This document shows, one piece after another, positions 52,964 to 62,645 of a stretch of 64,000 nucleotides of DNA. A model generated the notes under the pieces. The model did no database searches and was not told where the DNA came from. It saw only the letters and a program-made list of their open reading frames with translations. The position numbers and the translations under genes were made by a program. Every line of letters starts with the position of its first letter. Position 1 is the stretch's first letter. The stretch comes from an uncultured Agathobaculum sp. (GTDB taxonomy: Bacteria > Bacillota > Clostridia > Oscillospirales > Butyricicoccaceae), in NCBI RefSeq assembly GCF_944380985.1, contig NZ_CALWJJ010000008.1:1-64000 (forward strand), in the 5' to 3' direction.

Positions 52964-53976
52964 GCGTTGCTCCTTTCGATCACGACCGCATGGCAGATGC
53001 CCGCGATCGGCTGCCCCTGCTGCACCGAGGTCGGGCTCATCATCGCGCCCGTGCCCGCAAACACCAGCCGGTGGATCTTGTCCGCCTGCATATCGCGCAG
53101 CAGCGGCCCGCACAGCACCGCTGCCGAGCAGCCGCAGCCCGATCCGCCTGCATGCGCGTCCTGCGTCTCACCGAACAGCAGGCTGCCGCAGTCAGAATAC
53201 ACCGGGGAAAGGTCTATTCCATCCTCTCGCAGCAGGGTCAGCAGCAGATCGGCGCCAACATGGCCGAGGTCGCCGGTTACGATGCAGTCAAAGTCCTGCG
53301 GCTGAGCGCCCAGGTCGGACAGCAACGTGCTAATCGTATCGTAGGCGGCGGGTGCCATCGCCGCGCCCATGTTGTTCGCGTCGGTCACGCCCATTTCGAT
53401 CATCTTGCCAAACAGCGCGTGCGTAATGCGGATGTGCCCGCTTCCCCGCATACCCAGTACGGCAGCGCCTGCCGCGGTCGCCGTCCACTGCGCGGTCGGC
53501 GTGCGCTGCCCGCCATACGCCAGCGGAAAGCGATACTGCCGCTCGGCCGAGCAGAAGTGTGAAGACGCTGCCGCAAGCAGACGCCGTGCCGCGCCACCGG
53601 CAACCAGGCACGAGCCGAGCGCCAGCCCCTGCGCCATAGTCGAGCACGCGCCATACTGGCCGAGATAGGGCACGTCCGACTGCATCGAGGCGAGAAACGA
53701 GCCGATGCACTGGTTGAGCAGATCGCCCGCGAGGATTACGTCCAGGTCGCCCTTTTGCAGACCGCCCTTTTTGATCGCCGTGTCGATCGCGGTCTTTTGC
53801 AGCTCGCTCTCGGCCAGCTCCCAGGATTTCTGTCCCATACGGTCGTCCTGCGTTACAAAGTCAAACTGCGCGCCAAGCGGACCCTCGCCCTCTTTTTTGC
53901 CCACCGCTGCGGCGTGCGAGAGCAGCAGCGGCGGTTCGGCAAAGCGCAGCGTGCGCTGCCCGATGCGCTCGATCAT
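52960..53976 (-). CDS. spoVAD: Stage V sporulation protein AD
   Basis: The 338-residue soluble protein has a thiolase-like fold (YGACSTMAQGLALGS, GAMMSPTSVQQGQPIAGICHAV) and is known to bind dipicolinic acid. ATGA overlaps at both ends tie it to spoVAC and spoVAE. Confidence 0.95.
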   Translation of the reverse strand: MIERIGQRTLRFAEPPLLLSHAAAVGKKEGEGPLGAQFDFVTQDDRMGQKSWELAESELQKTAIDTAIKKGGLQKGDLDVILAGDLLNQCIGSFLASMQSDVPYLGQYGACSTMAQGLALGSCLVAGGAARRLLAAASSHFCSAERQYRFPLAYGGQRTPTAQWTATAAGAAVLGMRGSGHIRITHALFGKMIEMGVTDANNMGAAMAPAAYDTISTLLSDLGAQPQDFDCIVTGDLGHVGADLLLTLLREDGIDLSPVYSDCGSLLFGETQDAHAGGSGCGCSAAVLCGPLLRDMQADKIHRLVFAGTGAMMSPTSVQQGQPIAGICHAVVIERSNA

Positions 53977-54425
53977 CCGGCCCCGCCCCCTCCCAGCAGC
54001 AGGAGTACCAGCCCATATACCACGCTCGCGGCGGTGCCGTAAACCAGCACCGGACCCGCGATGACGAACATCTTAGCCGCCATACCGAGCACCAGGCCTT
54101 CGCTTTTAAACTCCATCGCGGGCGATACGACCGAATTGGCAAATCCGGTGATCGGCACGATTGTGCCCGCGCCCGCGTGCTTTGCGAGCTTTTCATACAA
54201 ATGCAGACAGGTCAGCAGCGCGCCAAGAAACACCATTGTGATCGCGGTCGCGGCTGCCGCGTCCTGGGTATCAAGCCCACGCCACTGCCAGAAATTGCTC
54301 ACACCCTCGCCCACCGTGCAGATCGCGCCGCCAAACAGAAAGGCTTTCAGGCAGTCCTTCCACAGCGGCGAGGGTGGGCTTTTCTGTGCGAGCATCTGCT
54401 GGTATCGTTGCTTATCCAGCTTCAT
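53973..54425 (-). CDS. spoVAC: Stage V sporulation protein AC
   Basis: The 150-residue membrane protein shows FLFGGAICTVGEGVSNFW and HAGAGTIVPITGFANSVVSPAMEFKSEG, typical of SpoVAC, the mechanosensitive channel-like subunit of the dipicolinate system. AGAGGGGAA precedes the ATG. It is the first gene of the three-gene operon; spoVAA, spoVAB and spoVAF are absent here, as in many clostridia. Confidence 0.94.
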   Translation of the reverse strand: MKLDKQRYQQMLAQKSPPSPLWKDCLKAFLFGGAICTVGEGVSNFWQWRGLDTQDAAAATAITMVFLGALLTCLHLYEKLAKHAGAGTIVPITGFANSVVSPAMEFKSEGLVLGMAAKMFVIAGPVLVYGTAASVVYGLVLLLLGGGGAG

Positions 54426-54467
54426 GCGTTTTTTCCCCTCTCCGGGAGTGCGCTCCCATTTCTGCGC

Positions 54468-54497
54468 TATTTTGCGCAGATAAAAGCGCGTTTATCC
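54468..54497 (-). promoter_or_regulatory. Candidate sigma-G promoter of spoVA
   Basis: On the minus strand GGATAA and CAAAATA, separated by 17 bases, resemble the forespore sigma-G pattern (GNATR and CATNNTA). The position fits, but the match is loose. Confidence 0.4.
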
Positions 54498-54558
54498 GCC
54501 GCCATCCGATGCTGGAAATATTTATCCGTTCGCGTTTCTTACCGCGCCGGCGCATGGC

Positions 54559-54599
54559 AAAACCGGCTCGCCCTGTTCGGCAATCGCGCCGGTTTTTTT
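54559..54599. terminator. Terminator near the pgsA end
   Basis: AAAACCGGC pairs with GCCGGTTTT around a 20-base loop. The T run is longer on the plus strand, but the hairpin directly follows the pgsA stop on the minus strand. Confidence 0.6.
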
Positions 54600-54600
54600 G

Positions 54601-55278
54601 TTATTTTTGCTTGACCGCGCCGTCCTTTATCATATCCCAATTCTTTCGCAGGTAGTCGAAGCCCGAGTAAAGCGTGACAAGCGTCATGCCCCAGCAAATC
54701 ACCGCCAGCGGAAGGTTGACTGCCGTCAGGCTCTCGGGCAGCTCTTGCAGATACTGCGGCGGCAAGAGCCAGACCGGGTCGCGGAGTCCATAGCTTGGAA
54801 ACACGATATAATACAGATAAATCAGTATGATGCCGCCGATCTGCACACAGGTCTTGACCTTGCCCGTCCACGTTGCGGCAAGCACGCGGCCCTTGTTGGC
54901 CGCGACTACGCGCAGCGAGGTGATAATCAGCTCGCGCGCAAGAATGACGCACACCATCCAGCCCGCCATCGCGCCCTGCTCGGCAAACAGCACAAGCGCC
55001 GAAGCAACCAGCAGCTTGTCCGCCAGCGGGTCGACAAATTTGCCGAAGTCGGTCACCTGGTTGTACTTACGGGCAACATAGCCGTCCAGAAAATCGGTAA
55101 AGCTCGCCACGCAGAACAGGATAAGCGCGACAAGCGTCGCCGTTGGAAAGACAAAGGTAGGCACAAACGTCTCTGCCGCAGCAGCCCGATCATAGATATA
55201 CATCGGCTGCGAGGCAAAATACAGGAAAAACGGAATCATACAGATGCGGGTCAGCGTAATTTTATTGGCAGTGGTCAT
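54601..55278 (-). CDS. pgsA: CDP-diacylglycerol-glycerol-3-phosphate 3-phosphatidyltransferase
   Basis: The 225-residue membrane enzyme makes phosphatidylglycerol phosphate. The CDP-alcohol phosphotransferase signature DG-x2-AR-x8-G-x3-D-x3-D is exact in DGYVARKYNQVTDFGKFVD followed by PLAD. It starts 3 bases after the rimO stop, with GGGGGAG as ribosome binding site. Confidence 0.94.
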   Translation of the reverse strand: MTTANKITLTRICMIPFFLYFASQPMYIYDRAAAAETFVPTFVFPTATLVALILFCVASFTDFLDGYVARKYNQVTDFGKFVDPLADKLLVASALVLFAEQGAMAGWMVCVILARELIITSLRVVAANKGRVLAATWTGKVKTCVQIGGIILIYLYYIVFPSYGLRDPVWLLPPQYLQELPESLTAVNLPLAVICWGMTLVTLYSGFDYLRKNWDMIKDGAVKQK

Positions 55279-55281
55279 TTG

Positions 55282-56613
55282 CTACTCCCCCTTTTGCTGT
55301 ACGCCGAGCAGGTCTGGACCCAGGCTCTCGGTAATGCGCACAGACACGAAATCGCCCGCCTGCGGCGCGCTGTCGCTTGCAAAATATACATGTCCATCGA
55401 CTTCGACCGAGTCGGCATAAGTGCGGCCGACCCACAGCTGCTGCGCATCGTCAAAGCCCTCGCACAGCACCTCCATCGTCTCGCCGTGGCGGGCGGTGTT
55501 GTAGTCATCAAGCACACCTGACTGCAGCTCCTCGACGATCAGGCGGCGGGCAGCCTTTGTCTGCGCGTCGATCTGACCCGGCAGCGTGGCAGCTTCGGTG
55601 CCCTCTTCAGGCGAAAACTCGAATACGCCCACCCGCTCGATCTTTGTGCGCTGCAAAAAGGTGCACAGCGCGGCAAACTCCTCCTCAGTCTCGCCCGGCA
55701 GGCCGACGATCAGGCTGGTGCGCAGCACCAGGCCCGGAATGCGCTGCCGCAGGCGCGCGATGAGCGCGTCAAACGCCGCCTCATCGCCTGGACGGTGCAT
55801 AGCGCGCAGGATGCGCCTTGACACATGCTGGAGCGGAATATCAAGGTATTTGACAATTTTCGGCTCGGCCGCGATAACGTCTATCAGCTCGTCCGTGATC
55901 TGATCGGGGTAGAGATAATGCAGCCGCACCCAGCGGAAATCCAATGCACACAGGCGGCGCAAAAGCGTGGGCAGCAAGCGCCGGCGACCCGGCAGGTCAA
56001 CGCCGTATCTAGTTGTATCCTGCGCGATGACGATCAGCTCCTTAACGCCGGCGTCCGCGAGCGCACGTGCCTCGCTAAGCAGCGCATCCATCTCGCGCGA
56101 GCGGAACGGTCCACGCAGCTGCGGAATGATGCAAAAACCACAGCGGTTGGAGCAGCCCTCGGCAATCTTAAGATAGGCGGTATAAGGAGGCGTCAGCCGG
56201 TCGCGGTCGCCCTCGAGCGCAGCCGCAGCCATGTCGGCCATGTACGCCGCCTTATGCCCGCCGAATGCGGCGCTCGCGGCGTCGACGATGTTCTCATAGC
56301 TGCCCGTGCCACACAGCGCGTCGATCTCGGGCAGCTCGGTTTTCATCTCCTCCGCATAGCGCTGCACCATGCAGCCGGTAACGACAAGGCCCTTCATCCT
56401 GCCGCGCTGCTTATACTGCGCCACGTCCAGAATGGTTTCGATCGCCTCGCTCTTGGCGGCCTCGATAAAGCCGCAGGTGTTGACCACGCCCACGTCGGCC
56501 TCACCCATATCCTCGGTAATCTCCCAGCCCGCCGCGCGCAGCCGGGCGAGCATGTGCTCGCTGTCGACCAGGTTTTTGGCGCAGCCCAGCGAAATCAGTC
56601 CTATTTTCGGCAT
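55282..56613 (-). CDS. rimO: Ribosomal protein S12 methylthiotransferase
   Basis: The 443-residue radical SAM enzyme methylthiolates an Asp of ribosomal protein S12. The N-terminal UPF0004 domain (LISLGCAKNLVDSEHML), the radical SAM cluster motif CSNRCGFC near 143-150 and a C-terminal TRAM domain (from about 375) are in order. The start MPKIGL follows AAAGGAGGA. The rimO-pgsA order is common in Firmicutes. Confidence 0.94.
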   Translation of the reverse strand: MPKIGLISLGCAKNLVDSEHMLARLRAAGWEITEDMGEADVGVVNTCGFIEAAKSEAIETILDVAQYKQRGRMKGLVVTGCMVQRYAEEMKTELPEIDALCGTGSYENIVDAASAAFGGHKAAYMADMAAAALEGDRDRLTPPYTAYLKIAEGCSNRCGFCIIPQLRGPFRSREMDALLSEARALADAGVKELIVIAQDTTRYGVDLPGRRRLLPTLLRRLCALDFRWVRLHYLYPDQITDELIDVIAAEPKIVKYLDIPLQHVSRRILRAMHRPGDEAAFDALIARLRQRIPGLVLRTSLIVGLPGETEEEFAALCTFLQRTKIERVGVFEFSPEEGTEAATLPGQIDAQTKAARRLIVEELQSGVLDDYNTARHGETMEVLCEGFDDAQQLWVGRTYADSVEVDGHVYFASDSAPQAGDFVSVRITESLGPDLLGVQQKGE

Positions 56614-56650
56614 GGAGTCCTCCTTTTTTGTCTGATTGTTATTCAATACT

Positions 56651-56679
56651 ATTATACACTACAAAACCGGCTTTGTCAC
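56651..56679 (-). promoter_or_regulatory. rimO-pgsA promoter
   Basis: GTGACA and TATAAT with a 17-base spacer on the minus strand, 38 bases before rimO. Confidence 0.72.
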
Positions 56680-56712
56680 TCACTGGATTTGTGCGGGCAG
56701 GTGTGCTTCTTC

Positions 56713-56741
56713 TTGCATATTTGCCCGCAATGGGCTATCAT
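56713..56741 (+). promoter_or_regulatory. pepF promoter
   Basis: TTGCAT and TATCAT with a 17-base spacer lie 35 bases before the ATG. Confidence 0.6.
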
Positions 56742-56776
56742 AATAAGCAAATAGAAATCCGAAAGGGAGGATTCCG

Positions 56777-58576
56777 ATGGATATGACCCGCATACCGGCG
56801 CGCACCGACGTGCCAGCACAGGATAAATGGGCGATACACGACCTGTTCGCCTCCGATGACGACTGGCGCCGGGCGCTTGACGCTGCCAAAGACTATGTGC
56901 CGCGCGTTGCGGCCTACCGCGGCCGCCTGCATGAGAGCGGCCAGACACTGCTCGCCTTTTTCCAGCTGGATGATGAGATCAGCCTTGCCTTTGACGCGCT
57001 CCTGCACTACGCCCAGCGCAAAAATGACGAGGATACCCGCGTCGCCACCTATCAGCAGATGGTCAGCCAGGTAACACGCCTTGCGGTCGAATTACAGTCC
57101 GCCGCAGCGTTTGAAACGCCCGAGCTGCTTGCGATTGACGACGACACGCTCGCCCGCTTTTATCAGCAGGCGCCCGCGCTTGAAAATTACCGCCTGGCGC
57201 TCGATCGCGTGCGCCGCCGCCGCGACCATGTGCTCTCGGACAAAGAGGAGGCGCTGCTCGCCGCGGCGGGGGAAATGGCCGCCAGCCCGGATGACATCTT
57301 CTCCATGCTCAACGACGCCGATCTGCGCTTTCCCGACGCGATCGCACAGGACGGCAGCCGCCACCCAGTTACGCACGGCACCTATATCCCGCTCATGCAG
57401 TCATATGACCGCACGCTGCGGTCTTCCGCATTCGGTTCGCTCTACTCGGTCTACGGCCAGTTTCGCAATACCGCTGCCGCAACGCTTTCCGCGCAGATGA
57501 AGCAGCTGCTATTCTTTGCCAACGCGCGGCGCTATCCCTCGACGCTGGACGCCGCGCTCGACGGCACCGAGGTGCCGCCCGCTATCTATCACAATCTGAT
57601 CGACACGGTGCACCGCTCGCTCGCGCCCATGCACCGCTATGTCGGCCTGCGCCGCCGCCTGCTCGGGGTGAATGACCTGCACATGTACGACCTGTATGTG
57701 CCAGTCGTCGAAGGTGTCGAGATGAAGTTCACCTTTGACGAAGCTAAGGAGATCGCACTGAAGGCGCTTGCCCCGCTCGGCGAAGACTATCTCGCCATAT
57801 TGCGCGAGGGGTTTGCGAGCGGCTGGATCGACGTGTACGAAAACGAGGGCAAACGATCGGGCGCGTACTCGGCGGGCGCGCGCGTGCACCCCTATGTGCT
57901 CTTAAACTTCAAGGGCACGCTGGACGATGTGTTCACCCTGGTGCACGAGATGGGGCATTCGATCCACTCCTATCTATCGAACAAGACCCAGCCGACCGCA
58001 TACCAGGATTATGTGATCTTCGTCGCCGAGGTTGCCTCAACCTGCAACGAAGCGCTGCTGATGGAATATCTGCTCTCGAAAACCGAGGATAAAAAGCAGC
58101 GCGCCTATCTCATCAACCATTTTCTCGAGCAATTCCGCGGCACGCTGTACCGCCAGACCATGTTTGCCGAGTTTGAGCTGAAAGCAAACCAGATGACCCA
58201 GCACGGCGAGGGCATGACCGCCGAGGCACTCGGCGCGCTGTACAAACAGCTCAACGAGCAGTATTTCGGCCCGGACATGGTCGTTGACGACGAGATCGCG
58301 CTCGAGTGGGCGCGCATCCCGCATTTTTACTATAACTACTATGTCTATCAGTACGCCACCGGCTACGCCGCGGCGATCGCGCTTTCGCGCCGTATTCTCA
58401 GCGAGGGCGCGCCGGCGGTAAAGGATTACCTCGGCTTTTTATCGGGCGGCTGTTCGGCCGACCCGATCACACTGTTGCGCGGCGCGGGCGTCGATATGGC
58501 AAGCCCAAAGCCGATCGAGAACGCGACGCAGCTGTTCGACAGGCTGATCGGCGAGATGGAGGCGCTGCTGGCTTAA
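56777..58576 (+). CDS. pepF: Oligoendopeptidase F
   Basis: The 599-residue M3 metallopeptidase cleaves short peptides in the cytoplasm. The zinc motif HEMGH (LVHEMGHSIHSYLS) lies near residue 390, followed by the third-ligand region EVASTCNEALLMEYLL. The N-terminal domain matches PepF (ARTDVPAQDKWAIHDLF). The length is normal. AAAGGGAGGA precedes the ATG. Confidence 0.95.
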   Translation: MDMTRIPARTDVPAQDKWAIHDLFASDDDWRRALDAAKDYVPRVAAYRGRLHESGQTLLAFFQLDDEISLAFDALLHYAQRKNDEDTRVATYQQMVSQVTRLAVELQSAAAFETPELLAIDDDTLARFYQQAPALENYRLALDRVRRRRDHVLSDKEEALLAAAGEMAASPDDIFSMLNDADLRFPDAIAQDGSRHPVTHGTYIPLMQSYDRTLRSSAFGSLYSVYGQFRNTAAATLSAQMKQLLFFANARRYPSTLDAALDGTEVPPAIYHNLIDTVHRSLAPMHRYVGLRRRLLGVNDLHMYDLYVPVVEGVEMKFTFDEAKEIALKALAPLGEDYLAILREGFASGWIDVYENEGKRSGAYSAGARVHPYVLLNFKGTLDDVFTLVHEMGHSIHSYLSNKTQPTAYQDYVIFVAEVASTCNEALLMEYLLSKTEDKKQRAYLINHFLEQFRGTLYRQTMFAEFELKANQMTQHGEGMTAEALGALYKQLNEQYFGPDMVVDDEIALEWARIPHFYYNYYVYQYATGYAAAIALSRRILSEGAPAVKDYLGFLSGGCSADPITLLRGAGVDMASPKPIENATQLFDRLIGEMEALLA

Positions 58577-58665
58577 AGCACACCGCTCCCTTTTTCCGCA
58601 CGGTATGGAAAAATGCCTGCGCGGTGCGGCGCATATGAAAAAACGCCGCGCGGCGCGCGGCGTCA

Positions 58666-58697
58666 AAAAAGCTCCGCTCAATGAGCGGAGCTTTTTC
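58666..58697. terminator. Bidirectional terminator
   Basis: AAAAAGCTCCGCTC pairs with GAGCGGAGCTTTTT, between the convergent pepF and hydrogenase genes. A second GC-rich stem lies just before it at 58644-58664. Confidence 0.85.
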
Positions 58698-58713
58698 TTT
58701 TGCCTATTGCCAG

Positions 58714-60237
58714 TCAGTCGACAAGCTTATCAAGCTCTTTGACATATTCCGTGCCAGACGCCGTAACATGCTCGGCCTGCTTTGCATACAGCCCGACCTG
58801 CGCGGCAGATTTCTTGATGGGCTGCATGGTGCCTGCGCCTGCAACGCAGCCGCCCGGACAGGCCATGCCCTCGAGTAAGTAACCATCATACTTGCCGGCC
58901 TTGGCCGCCATCATCATATTGCGGCAATCGCGCAGGCCCTCCGCCTTGGTCACCTTGACCTCGCGGTCAGGATACCGCTCCTTGATCACATTGACCACCG
59001 CAGTCGCAACCCCGCCCGAAACGGCAAAGTTACGGCCGTCGGTCGAGGCGTCGTTTACGCCGTTCGGGTCCTCCGGCAGAGAGGCAATGTCGACATGGCG
59101 GGCGTCAAAAATACCGGCCATCTCCTCAAAGGTCAGCACAAAGTCAACCTCGCTGCGCACGTCCTTGCGCATCGCCTCGAGCTTCTTTGCCGCACACGGG
59201 CCGATAAAGCACACCTTTACATCGCCCTGGTGATGCTTGATCAGGCGCGCGGTCAGCGTCATAGGCGTCAGCGCCATCGAGATGCTGTTGGCATGCTCCG
59301 GGAACATCTTTTTGGCCATCATCGACCACGCCGGGCAGCACGAGGTGCCCATGAAGGGCAGCTTTTCGGGCACTTCCTCGACAAAGTCCTCAGCCTCCTG
59401 CGCGGCGCACAAGTCAGCGCCGACGGCAACCTCAAACACATCCGCAAAACCGAGCTGCTTCATTGCAGCGCGCAGTTTGCCCGGTGTGACCTTGGGACCA
59501 AACTGGCCGACAAACGCCGGGGCAACCGCCGCGTAAACGCGCTCGCCCGCCTGGATCGCGCGGATCACTTGGAAGATCTGCGACTTATCCGCGATCGCAC
59601 CGAACGGGCAGCTGACCAGGCACTGGCCGCAAGAAACACACTTTTCATAATCAATATTCGCCTTGCCGTTCTTGTCACTATGGATAGCATCCACGCCGCA
59701 GGCCGCAGCACAAGGACGCACCTGGCGAATAATCGCATTATAAGAACACACATCGATGCAGCGGCCGCACTTGATGCACTTCTCCTGGTCAATCACCGAG
59801 CGGCCGTTATACCGGTCGAGCGAGACCGCATCCTTGGGGCAGACCTCAACACACGGATGCGCTAGACAGCCCTGGCAACCCTCGGTCACCATTACATGGT
59901 TTTCCTTGCAGCCGTTGCAGGCAAATTTGATGATGTTGATCAGCGGTGGCGTGTAATAGGTCTCCTCGCGCAGCGCGGCCTCGATATTGTCCGACACTGG
60001 GGAATGCTCGGCCGCGTTGCGGCAGGGCAGGCCCATGGCCAGTCGCAGCCGCTCGCCTACGATCGCGCGCTCAAGAAAAATGTCGTTGCGATAGTTGCCG
60101 ACCTCGCCCGGAATAATCTCATATGGCAGCGCCTCGATGCGCCGGTCGGTCGGCCATTCGGTGTGATACGCCATACGGGCCACTTCGCGGAAAATCTTAC
60201 GGCGGATCTCCTGAATACGGGTCTCTACGCCTCTCAT
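58714..60237 (-). CDS. [FeFe] hydrogenase, group B monomeric type
   Basis: The 507-residue protein has ferredoxin-like cysteine motifs (about 105-215: CQGCLAHPCVEVCP, CIKCGRCIDVC, CVSCGQCLVSCP) and the H-cluster domain with L1 TSCCPAW (Cys300-Cys301), L2 IGPCAAKK (Cys348) and L3 MACPGGC (Cys460, Cys464). L2 and flanking sequence differ from classic HydA and fit group B, whose physiological role is unsettled. The start MRGVETRI has AAGGAGG 11 bases upstream. Maturases are not in the window. Confidence 0.87.
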   Translation of the reverse strand: MRGVETRIQEIRRKIFREVARMAYHTEWPTDRRIEALPYEIIPGEVGNYRNDIFLERAIVGERLRLAMGLPCRNAAEHSPVSDNIEAALREETYYTPPLINIIKFACNGCKENHVMVTEGCQGCLAHPCVEVCPKDAVSLDRYNGRSVIDQEKCIKCGRCIDVCSYNAIIRQVRPCAAACGVDAIHSDKNGKANIDYEKCVSCGQCLVSCPFGAIADKSQIFQVIRAIQAGERVYAAVAPAFVGQFGPKVTPGKLRAAMKQLGFADVFEVAVGADLCAAQEAEDFVEEVPEKLPFMGTSCCPAWSMMAKKMFPEHANSISMALTPMTLTARLIKHHQGDVKVCFIGPCAAKKLEAMRKDVRSEVDFVLTFEEMAGIFDARHVDIASLPEDPNGVNDASTDGRNFAVSGGVATAVVNVIKERYPDREVKVTKAEGLRDCRNMMMAAKAGKYDGYLLEGMACPGGCVAGAGTMQPIKKSAAQVGLYAKQAEHVTASGTEYVKELDKLVD

Positions 60238-60295
60238 AGCAGCAATATCCTCCTTGCTTTTAGCTGAAATATGTGGAAAAATATATCGGTACCGC

Positions 60296-60315
60296 TCCAC
60301 CTGTGGAGCGGCGTT
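60296..60315 (-). promoter_or_regulatory. Hairpin in the hydrogenase leader
   Basis: CCGCTCCAC and GTGGAGCGG form a 9-bp stem with a 2-base spacer, about 60 bases before the hydrogenase start. It may be regulatory or structural; no T run follows on the minus strand. Confidence 0.4.
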
Positions 60316-60326
60316 TTTCTATTATC

Positions 60327-60355
60327 AGAATACATGAAACCCCGCACAATGTAAA
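60327..60355 (-). promoter_or_regulatory. Hydrogenase promoter
   Basis: TTTACA and TATTCT with a 17-base spacer on the minus strand. Confidence 0.68.
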
Positions 60356-60460
60356 GAGATAAATTGCGGAAAAGACGCAAATTGATAAAAATTAAACATA
60401 GTTTTTTCGTTATGTTTCACAATGTGCAACGTATAATTTTTTTCTTCCAATTTACACCAA

Positions 60461-60498
60461 AAATAAGAGCCTGCACACCAAAATGGCGCACAGGCTCT
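60461..60498 (-). terminator. obg terminator
   Basis: AGAGCCTG pairs with CAGGCTCT around a 17-base loop, then TATTTTT on the minus strand. Confidence 0.72.
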
Positions 60499-60510
60499 CG
60501 CCTTTCCTTA

Positions 60511-61785
60511 TCAATATATATATTCAAATTCAAGCTCGCCGATGACCACGAAATCGCCTTCCTGCACGCCCATTTGCTCAAGCCTGTCATACACGCCCGC
60601 GCTTTTGAGCATGCGGTCCATATACTGGCGGGATTCGTAGTCGTCCACATTGACCGAGCCCATGATCTTATCGACCCACGCGCCCGAGACAACATAGTAG
60701 TCCTCCACCTTTTCAACCGTCCAGTCGCGCGCGAGTGCGTCCTTCTCGGTGGCTTCAACGAACTCCGGCTCATAAGTGCGCACAGGTGGCAGCTCTTTCA
60801 GCGCGTTCCACGTCATACGCATCAATTCGGCTACGCCCTGGTTCGTCGCGGCCGACAGTACGGCAAACTGAAAGCCGTGTTCCGCGGCATATCTGCGTAG
60901 CTTGTCAATCGGCTCCCGGTCATCGCCCAGCAGATCGGCCTTGTTGGCGACGATGATCTGCGGCCGCTCAGCGAGAAACGCGCTGTATCCTTTCAGCTCG
61001 GTGTTGATTTTCTCAATGTCGTCAACCGGGTCGCGGCCCTCGCTGCCCGCCGTGTCCACCAGGTGCAGCAGCAAACGGCAGCGGTCGATGTGGCGTAAAA
61101 AGTCGTGCCCCAATCCCGCACCCTCGCTCGCACCCTCAATGATGCCCGGAATGTCCGCCATGACGAATGACTGCTCCTCACCCACCGATACCACACCCAG
61201 ATTGGGCACCAGCGTAGTAAAGTGATAGTTTGCAATTTTAGGGCGCGCTGCCGAAACCACGGAGAGCAGCGTCGACTTGCCGACATTGGGAAAGCCAACC
61301 AGACCGACGTCGGCCAGCAGCTTAAGTTCGAGGATAATATCGCGCTCGGCGCCCGGCTGGCCGGGTTTGGCAAAGCGTGGCGCCTGCCGGGTCGGGGTGG
61401 CAAAGTGTACGTTGCCCCAGCCACCGTTGCCGCCTTTGGCCGCGACGAACGGCTTGTCATCCGACAGGTCCCGGATCACCTGGCCGGTTTTCTGGTCGCG
61501 GATGATCGTGCCGCGCGGCACGCGGATAACAAGATCGGCGCCGTCCTTGCCCTTGCAGCGCTTGCTGCCGCCGTTCTCACCCGCAGCCGCCACATATTTC
61601 TTTTTGTAACGGAAGTCCATTAGCGTGGACAGATTATCGTCCACCTTAAAGATGACCGAACCACCGCGGCCGCCGTCACCGCCGTCCGGCCCGCCTGAGG
61701 CGACATATTTTTCACGGTGGAAACCGACCTTGCCGTCGCCGCCCTTGCCGGAGACAATCTTGATCTTGGCAATATCGATGAACAT
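60511..61785 (-). CDS. obg: GTPase Obg (CgtA)
   Basis: The 424-residue GTPase acts in ribosome assembly and stress control. The glycine-rich Obg fold (1-158), G domain with GFPNVGKST near 165 and NKAD near 282, and a C-terminal OCT domain (about 345-424) are present. AAAGGAGGA precedes the ATG. It ends the rplU-prp-rpmA-obg cluster, although a terminator after rpmA suggests separate transcription too. Confidence 0.97.
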   Translation of the reverse strand: MFIDIAKIKIVSGKGGDGKVGFHREKYVASGGPDGGDGGRGGSVIFKVDDNLSTLMDFRYKKKYVAAAGENGGSKRCKGKDGADLVIRVPRGTIIRDQKTGQVIRDLSDDKPFVAAKGGNGGWGNVHFATPTRQAPRFAKPGQPGAERDIILELKLLADVGLVGFPNVGKSTLLSVVSAARPKIANYHFTTLVPNLGVVSVGEEQSFVMADIPGIIEGASEGAGLGHDFLRHIDRCRLLLHLVDTAGSEGRDPVDDIEKINTELKGYSAFLAERPQIIVANKADLLGDDREPIDKLRRYAAEHGFQFAVLSAATNQGVAELMRMTWNALKELPPVRTYEPEFVEATEKDALARDWTVEKVEDYYVVSGAWVDKIMGSVNVDDYESRQYMDRMLKSAGVYDRLEQMGVQEGDFVVIGELEFEYIY

Positions 61786-61998
61786 GGGTTATCCTCCTTT
61801 CCAAAAGGGAGTGTTGATATATAGGTGCCCGCATTCCGGGCGGTCATGCATCCGGCCATCGGCTGTCAGAGATGCCTGCCCTGCCGCTGCCAAAAGAAGT
61901 GGAGCGATTTACAAAAAGGGAGGCACAAAGTTTCTTCCCTCTTGTACACCCGCGCCGCGCTGGCGTACCGTTCCCCGCCATGCACTACAATGAAAACA

Positions 61999-62024
61999 AA
62001 ATCCCAGACCAACGTCTGGGATTT
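61999..62024 (-). terminator. rpmA terminator
   Basis: A perfect 11-bp stem AAATCCCAGAC with a 4-base loop and a T-rich tail lies just after the rpmA stop. Confidence 0.8.
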
Positions 62025-62036
62025 ACTTCTTTGCTT

Positions 62037-62315
62037 TTACTGCGGGTAAACCGAAACCTGCTTGCGGTCCTTACCCAGGCGCTCGAAGCGGACGACACCT
62101 TCTACCTTGGCAAACAGGGTATCATCCTTGCCGCGGCCGACGTTCAGGCCCGGATGGATCTTCGTGCCGCGCTGACGGACAAGGATATTGCCCGCCGGAA
62201 CGGTCTGGCCGTCCGCGCGCTTGACGCCAAGACGCTTGGCCTCGGAGTCGCGGCCGTTCTTCGTCGAACCGACGCCCTTTTTATGAGCAAAAAACTGTAA
62301 GCTAATCTGCAGCAT
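62037..62315 (-). CDS. rpmA: Ribosomal protein bL27
   Basis: The 92-residue protein has the N-terminal extension MLQISLQFF followed by AHKKG. In Firmicutes Prp must remove this extension after FF before L27 can work in the peptidyl transferase centre. GGAGGTG lies inside the end of prp, and the two frames overlap by 14 bases. Confidence 0.97.
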   Translation of the reverse strand: MLQISLQFFAHKKGVGSTKNGRDSEAKRLGVKRADGQTVPAGNILVRQRGTKIHPGLNVGRGKDDTLFAKVEGVVRFERLGKDRKQVSVYPQ

Positions 62316-62640
62316 CTGTGTGCACCTCCATTACGCTTATAAAATCCGGATAGTTCTGTTCCAGCTCAGTAAAATGCAGTTTGAGCGCAGCAAGCGCGTG
62401 CTGTCCGCGGTCACACCCCACGCCATCGGGCAGGGTAATGCGAATGTGCGCGCCCTCGTTCTCAATAAGTGTATCGACCGGGATATGCTGAACGTCAAAC
62501 AGCAAAGCATGCGTTAGCATGACCGCGCTGGAAATCGCCGCGCAGACGATGTCCTCGCCCTGTTCCGCGTAGCCCGCGTGGCCGAGGATGTCCACTGAGA
62601 GAAGTTTTTCCCCTTGCGACGAAAAAGTGACCTTTGTCAC
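62302..62640 (-). CDS. prp: Ribosomal-processing cysteine protease Prp
   Basis: The 112-residue protease cuts the N-terminal extension of L27. The catalytic pair is His21 ([11 protein letters not shown]) and Cys33 (DIVCAAISS). The start is GTG, 5 bases after the rplU stop. Its place between rplU and rpmA, together with the extended L27, confirms the role. Confidence 0.95.
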   Translation of the reverse strand: MTKVTFSSQGEKLLSVDILGHAGYAEQGEDIVCAAISSAVMLTHALLFDVQHIPVDTLIENEGAHIRITLPDGVGCDRGQHALAALKLHFTELEQNYPDFISVMEVHTDAAD

Positions 62641-62645
62641 AGCCG

